In this document: positions 5,908 to 8,132 of the stretch, in pieces
Layout: each line of letters starts with the position of its first letter
Position numbering within the stretch: position 1 is the stretch's first letter
Source: Pseudanabaena sp. CAN_BIN31
GTDB taxonomy: Bacteria; Cyanobacteriota; Cyanobacteriia; Pseudanabaenales; Pseudanabaenaceae
Direction: 5' to 3'
Assembly (NCBI GenBank): GCA_026785865.1
Contig: JAJAZG010000577.1
Span: 1 to 8,132 of the forward strand
Length of the DNA: 8,132 bases
Made by a program: the position numbers and the translations under genes
The notes under the pieces: generated by a model
The model's input: only the letters and a program-made list of their open reading frames with translations
The model's database searches: none
What the model was told of the DNA's origin: nothing

Positions 5908-6591
5908 ATGGATATTGCGATCGCCCTTTTGCAACATTACAGTTTCGATCTTGGTGGTTATACCATCAGAGATCTAACTCGTGCATGGGAAAATTTTAAG
6001 CCTGAATGGGTGCGTCAAGCTGTAATCGAATCACTATTTCAAGGACGATATAAAGTAGTCTCAGTTAACCAAATTTTGCAGCTATGGGAACGAAAGGGCG
6101 AACCTAACTGTCGCTATAATCGTGAATTTGAGCGGTTGGTTTGCGGTGATGTTGCGGTCATTTATGAAGATCGAATTTACTACACGCCTCCTCGTACTTC
6201 TAATCGTGCAGCCTCCGTTACCGAGATCCCGCCATTTGCGACTACAGAAGAATCAACTTCACCACTTCCATTTCCGCGTCGCTCAATGCTTGGAGCTGGG
6301 AAGATTTCTCAAGTTAATCAAGTTTGTCTAACATCCGAGCTTAGCACTCAAAGATATCCTAGTCGCCTAGATATACTTTCGGGAACGACCGCACCTACGA
6401 AGGTTTACCCGACAAATGTAAAGGCTGAATATTCTGAAACTTATCAATCTGCTTATGACAATATGACTTTACTTGCCGAGTCTTCGATGTTTGTTGATAA
6501 GTTGCGATCGATGTGTGGCGATCGCGTAGTTCCTCCATCCTCTGCGATCGCTTCTAATGTAGATAAAGTAGAAGTCGCGAGTGAAAATTAG
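5908..6591 (+). CDS. Conserved cyanobacterial protein of unknown function
   Basis: The protein has 227 residues. The first 95 residues look like a compact, mostly helical domain with FDLGGYTIRDLTRAW (13-27), PEWVRQAVIESLFQGRYKVVSVNQILQLWERKG (32-64) and NREFERLVCG (71-80). That pattern is familiar from unnamed cyanobacterial proteins, and the repeated helix-turn-helix-like spacing would allow DNA or protein binding. From about 95 on, the chain is rich in Ser, Thr and Pro and probably disordered (TSPLPFPRR, GTTAPTKVYPT), apart from a short helix near 183-202. There is no signal peptide or membrane segment. It has its own promoter and terminal context, and its stop lies one base from the stop of the convergent cbiT. 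A four-codon ORF, ATGTCGCCCTAA, abuts its ATG directly. I do not assign a function. Confidence 0.8.
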   Translation: MDIAIALLQHYSFDLGGYTIRDLTRAWENFKPEWVRQAVIESLFQGRYKVVSVNQILQLWERKGEPNCRYNREFERLVCGDVAVIYEDRIYYTPPRTSNRAASVTEIPPFATTEESTSPLPFPRRSMLGAGKISQVNQVCLTSELSTQRYPSRLDILSGTTAPTKVYPTNVKAEYSETYQSAYDNMTLLAESSMFVDKLRSMCGDRVVPPSSAIASNVDKVEVASEN

Positions 6592-6592
6592 T

Positions 6593-7192
6593 TTAAAGCT
6601 TTTCGCCGCTAATAATAAACATGGGGCTGACGGCTGCGAAGACTTGACGATTACCGCGAGTCTCTAGGCGGTTAACCGATGATTGCACAACCTCTACATT
6701 TCGCGCTTGCAATTTAGCGAAACTTTCAGAAATTGCATATAAACCTTCAAGACTGTTAGTAGTGGCGATCGCCCTGCCACTCATTTGCAAACGTTCCCAA
6801 CAATATTCGAGAATTTCTGATACCGATCGCCCACCCTCAATACAAATGCGATCGGGATCTGTGGTCAAACTAGTGAGACATTCTGGCGCACTACCAATCT
6901 TGATTTCGACATTATTCACGCCAAATTTTTGACAATTTTTGGCAATCAAGCCCGCAACATCCTCATCACGCTCGATCGCCACAATTTTACCCTTAGGGCA
7001 TAGCAAACCAGTCTCAATCGGAATTGTGCCTGTACCTGCGCCAATATCCCATAGCACTGAATCTGCTTTGAGTCGTAACTGTCCGATAATTAATAGCCGC
7101 GTCTCGCATTTACTCATAGGTATTCCTGGTAAGCGATCGAATAATTCGTCAGGAATACCAGGGGTGACATAAGACCAGATGAGTTCAGACAT
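6593..7192 (-). CDS. cbiT: Cobalt-precorrin-6B C15-methyltransferase (decarboxylating), CbiT
   Basis: This 199-residue SAM-dependent methyltransferase belongs to cobalamin (B12) biosynthesis. CbiT methylates C15 of the corrin ring precursor and removes the acetate carboxylate at C12; it corresponds to the C-terminal half of the fused CobL. The N-terminal GIPDELFDRLPGIPMSK (12-28) is typical of CbiT. The SAM-binding motif I is DIGAGTGTIPIE (49-60) and motif II ends in the acidic AIERDED (72-78). GSAPECL (100-106) and IEGGR (118-122) follow, then SSVNRLETRGNRQVFAA (171-187) near the end. Its size suits a stand-alone CbiT, so the CbiE activity must come from another gene. The start is supported by conservation, although no ribosome binding site is visible. 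The gene converges on the 5908-6591 gene and no terminator separates the two. Confidence 0.92.
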   Translation of the reverse strand: MSELIWSYVTPGIPDELFDRLPGIPMSKCETRLLIIGQLRLKADSVLWDIGAGTGTIPIETGLLCPKGKIVAIERDEDVAGLIAKNCQKFGVNNVEIKIGSAPECLTSLTTDPDRICIEGGRSVSEILEYCWERLQMSGRAIATTNSLEGLYAISESFAKLQARNVEVVQSSVNRLETRGNRQVFAAVSPMFIISGEKL

Positions 7193-7224
7193 GAGCTTGA
7201 GGCACGCGATGATTAGACATGCTA

Positions 7225-7253
7225 AATATAGCGCGTTTCTACAGCTTCCTCAA
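7225..7253 (-). promoter_or_regulatory. Candidate promoter of cbiT
   Basis: Read on the minus strand, TTGAGG (7253-7248) and TATATT (7230-7225) are 17 bases apart, matching consensus at four and five of six positions. Transcription would start near 7218, giving a 26-base leader before the ATG at 7192. Confidence 0.45.
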
Positions 7254-7286
7254 TAACAGCTTGCTTTTTAGCTGCTAAGCGAAAGC

Positions 7287-7320
7287 CCCGCGCTCTACCT
7301 GTACTCAGGTGAGCGACGGG
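7287..7320 (+). repeat. Bulged hairpin, possible IS200/IS605-type element end
   Basis: A 14-bp interrupted stem is formed by CCCG/CGGG (7287-7290, 7317-7320), CGCTC/GAGCG (7291-7295, 7311-7315) and ACCTG/CAGGT (7297-7301, 7306-7310), with a TACT loop and single-base bulges at T7296 and A7316. GCCCCGC...GCGGG-type hairpins just after a short '...PR...' tail are common at the right ends of IS200/IS605-family elements. The plus strand does read KRKPRALPVLR-stop across it. This may therefore be a relic of another element's end and guide-RNA scaffold. It could also be chance, as the minus strand is open here too. Confidence 0.35.
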
Positions 7321-7330
7321 ATGTAAGCGT

Positions 7331-7365
7331 GTAAATAGGGCGGGTTCGATACCCGTCCTATTTAC
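7331..7365. repeat. Hairpin resembling a tRNA acceptor/T-arm minihelix
   Basis: Positions 7331-7345 pair with 7351-7365 over 15 bp (one G-T pair). Read as tRNA on the plus strand, GCGGG-TTCGATA-CCCGT is a T-arm carrying the TTCGA core, although the usual pyrimidine at loop position 60 is an A. AAATAGG and CCTATTT form a seven-base acceptor stem directly stacked on it, followed by ACA. D- and anticodon arms are absent, so this is not a tRNA gene. It overlaps the stop codon of the small minus-strand gene and may serve as its terminator or as the left-end hairpin of the TnpB element. Confidence 0.6.
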
Positions 7366-7507
7366 AATTATCTTTGCTTTTAAGATCAATTTTCAAACTG
7401 CGTATTAATTCTCTTAACACTTCAGTTTTACCCCTTTCTGTTTGATCGCAGTAGGATTCCAGTAACTCAAACTCTTGATCTGCAAGTTGAAAAGTTATTT
7501 TTTTCAC
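7358..7507 (-). CDS. Small ribbon-helix-helix protein divergent from tnpB
   Basis: The predicted protein has 49 residues with a GTG start, or 54 if translation starts at the ATG at 7522. The order strand KKITFQL, helix DQEFELLESYCDQT, turn RGKT and helix EVLRELIRSLKI is a textbook ribbon-helix-helix DNA-binding monomer with a short charged tail (DLKSKDNCK). Proteins of this kind act as dimeric repressors. The gene is divergent from tnpB, and the inverted repeat between them is the obvious operator candidate. I prefer the GTG because the mirror-image -10 of the shared palindrome would put the transcript start right at it, and because the strand then begins at residue 2, as is normal for the fold. 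The ATG at 7522 would lie inside the palindrome arm. Neither start has a ribosome binding site. The stop lies within the hairpin at 7331-7365. Confidence 0.7.
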   Translation of the reverse strand: MKKITFQLADQEFELLESYCDQTERGKTEVLRELIRSLKIDLKSKDNCK

Positions 7508-7510
7508 AAT

Positions 7511-7539
7511 GATATATACCATTTATTTCATGGTATAAT
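7511..7539. promoter_or_regulatory. Divergent promoter/operator palindrome between RHH gene and tnpB
   Basis: TATACCAT (7515-7522) and ATGGTATA (7530-7537) form a perfect 8-bp inverted repeat with a seven-base spacer. On the plus strand its right arm is part of TGGTATAAT (7531-7539), a perfect extended -10 whose last base is seven bases before the A of the tnpB ATG. On the minus strand the left arm gives TGGTATATA, an extended -10 of weaker match, ending six bases before the RHH GTG. Both genes could thus be transcribed without a leader and be shut off together by a dimer on the palindrome. Confidence 0.65.
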
Positions 7540-7545
7540 TATGGC

Positions 7546-8132
7546 ATGATACTCGCATACAAGTACAAATTACGCCCAAATAAAGCGCAATCCCATCAAT
7601 TTGATGAGTGGCTTAATTTGTTGCGTATGCAGTACAACTATCGAGTAGGTGAGCGTTTCAGATGGTACGAGTCTACTCGTTGTCCTGTTAATTTATGTTC
7701 TCTCGTATCATGCAGTATTGCTCCCATAGTCGAAGAGCCTGATTATTATTGGCAAAAGCGAGATTTACTGAATACCAAAAAGCTGTTTCCTGAGTATGGT
7801 GAACTTCATTCTCAAGTACTGCAAGATTGTGTTGGTAGAGTCAAGAAAGCTTTTGATCGATATATCAAATCCGATAAGGCTGGTAAACGTTCTGGTAAGC
7901 CAAGATTTAAGGGCGTAGGAAGATATCGCAGCTTCACCTATACGCAGATGAGCCAAGATTGCATCAAAGGCAATCGAATCACTCTATCAAAAATTGGTGA
8001 AGTTAAAATTATTCTGCATCGCCCTATCCCTGATGGGTTCAAGATTAAAACATCACAAATTGTTAAATCTGAGGATGGCTACTATGTCATCCTGAGTTTG
8101 CAAGATGTGACCGTACCAACTATCAGCGCTGA
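7546..8132 (+). CDS. tnpB: TnpB-family RNA-guided nuclease/transposase accessory protein (N-terminal 195 codons)
   Basis: The frame is open from the ATG at 7546 to the right edge, giving 195 residues of a protein usually about 400 long. The beginning, MILAYKYKLRPNKAQ, is the OrfB_IS605 helix-turn-helix/wedge start. It is followed by the stretch PDYYWQKRDLLNTKK (65-79), SQVLQDCVGRVKKAFDRYIK (89-108), SGKPRFKG (116-123), YRSFTYTQ (127-134) and the beta segment LSKIGEVKIILHRPIP (147-162), all typical of cyanobacterial TnpB. TnpB proteins bind an omega-RNA derived from the element's right end and cut DNA guided by it. The RuvC catalytic Asp/Glu residues and zinc finger lie beyond the window, so activity cannot be judged. 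The visible part has no frameshift or stop. The ATG lies seven bases after an extended -10, with no room for a ribosome binding site. Confidence 0.88.
   Translation, partial: MILAYKYKLRPNKAQSHQFDEWLNLLRMQYNYRVGERFRWYESTRCPVNLCSLVSCSIAPIVEEPDYYWQKRDLLNTKKLFPEYGELHSQVLQDCVGRVKKAFDRYIKSDKAGKRSGKPRFKGVGRYRSFTYTQMSQDCIKGNRITLSKIGEVKIILHRPIPDGFKIKTSQIVKSEDGYYVILSLQDVTVPTISA

Larger units (their letters stand above)
284..6772. repeat. HIP1 octamers GCGATCGC, 11 copies
   Basis: Copies start at 284, 366, 1635, 1741, 2021, 2840, 3791, 5917, 6518, 6544 and 6765. Overrepresentation of this palindrome is a hallmark of many cyanobacterial chromosomes. All copies lie inside genes, and none lies right of 6772, the part with the TnpB element. 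Confidence 0.95.
7331..8132 (+). mobile_element. TnpB-carrying IS200/IS605-like element, right part outside window
   Basis: The segment combines a strong hairpin, a small divergent RHH gene and the N-terminal half of TnpB, an arrangement I associate with cyanobacterial tnpB-only insertion elements. No TnpA transposase is present in the visible part. The left boundary is a guess: the hairpin at 7331-7365 is the first candidate left-end structure, but the one at 7287-7320 could also belong to it. None of the 11 HIP1 octamers fall in this segment. The right end and the omega-RNA region are not visible. Confidence 0.5.

Noticed and set aside
7222..7357. Minus-strand open frame ending LAAKKQAVIEEAVETRYI-stop as a real gene
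   Set aside because: It has no start codon of its own in the non-element part and overlaps a candidate cbiT promoter. It is kept only as a possible gene remnant in the findings.
7286..7365. Complete tRNA gene suggested by the TTCGA T-arm at 7340-7356
   Set aside because: No anticodon arm can be formed upstream of the T-arm, and the only strand complementary to the 3' acceptor half is directly adjacent to it, leaving no room for the D and anticodon arms.

Overview
The window looks like chromosomal DNA of a cyanobacterium. The octamer GCGATCGC (HIP1) occurs 11 times, where about 0.1 would be expected by chance. Homologues of two plastid/cyanobacterial 'ycf' genes (ycf46 and ycf35) are also present. 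The AT-rich intergenic DNA with long A/T-flanked palindromes would suit a Pseudanabaena-like filamentous cyanobacterium, but that genus guess is only an inference.

Layout from left to right. Bases 2-73 may be the last 23 codons of a gene entering from the left, followed by a palindrome (84-136). Bases 248-1900 encode a family 5 (oligopeptide/dipeptide/nickel type) substrate-binding lipoprotein. It converges on a leftward pair of overlapping genes (2922 to 1982) for two small secreted proteins that are clearly paralogous to each other. A perfect 22-bp hairpin (1934-1982) sits exactly between the converging genes. The 385-bp divergent gap 2923-3307 carries two more long palindromes.

Bases 3308-5768 hold a rightward group: a small ribbon-helix-helix protein with a CxxC motif, the Ycf46-type AAA+ ATPase, and Ycf35 (DUF1257) after a structured leader. 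A clear rho-independent terminator (5802-5835) closes the group. A new sigma70-type promoter (5846-5874) then drives a cyanobacterial protein of unknown function (5908-6591). That gene meets the leftward cbiT gene (cobalamin pathway methyltransferase) tail to tail with one base between the stops.

From about 7286 to the right edge the DNA looks like mobile-element material. There are two strong hairpins, one of which looks like a tRNA acceptor/T-arm minihelix. They are followed by a 49-codon ribbon-helix-helix gene on the minus strand and the first 195 codons of a TnpB-family gene on the plus strand. These two genes diverge from a perfect 8-bp inverted repeat that contains an extended -10 (TGGTATAAT) only seven bases from the tnpB ATG, so both messages may be leaderless and controlled by the small protein. 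This divergent RHH/TnpB control region, the palindrome family with compensatory arm changes and the RHH-Ycf46-Ycf35 group are the items most worth following up.
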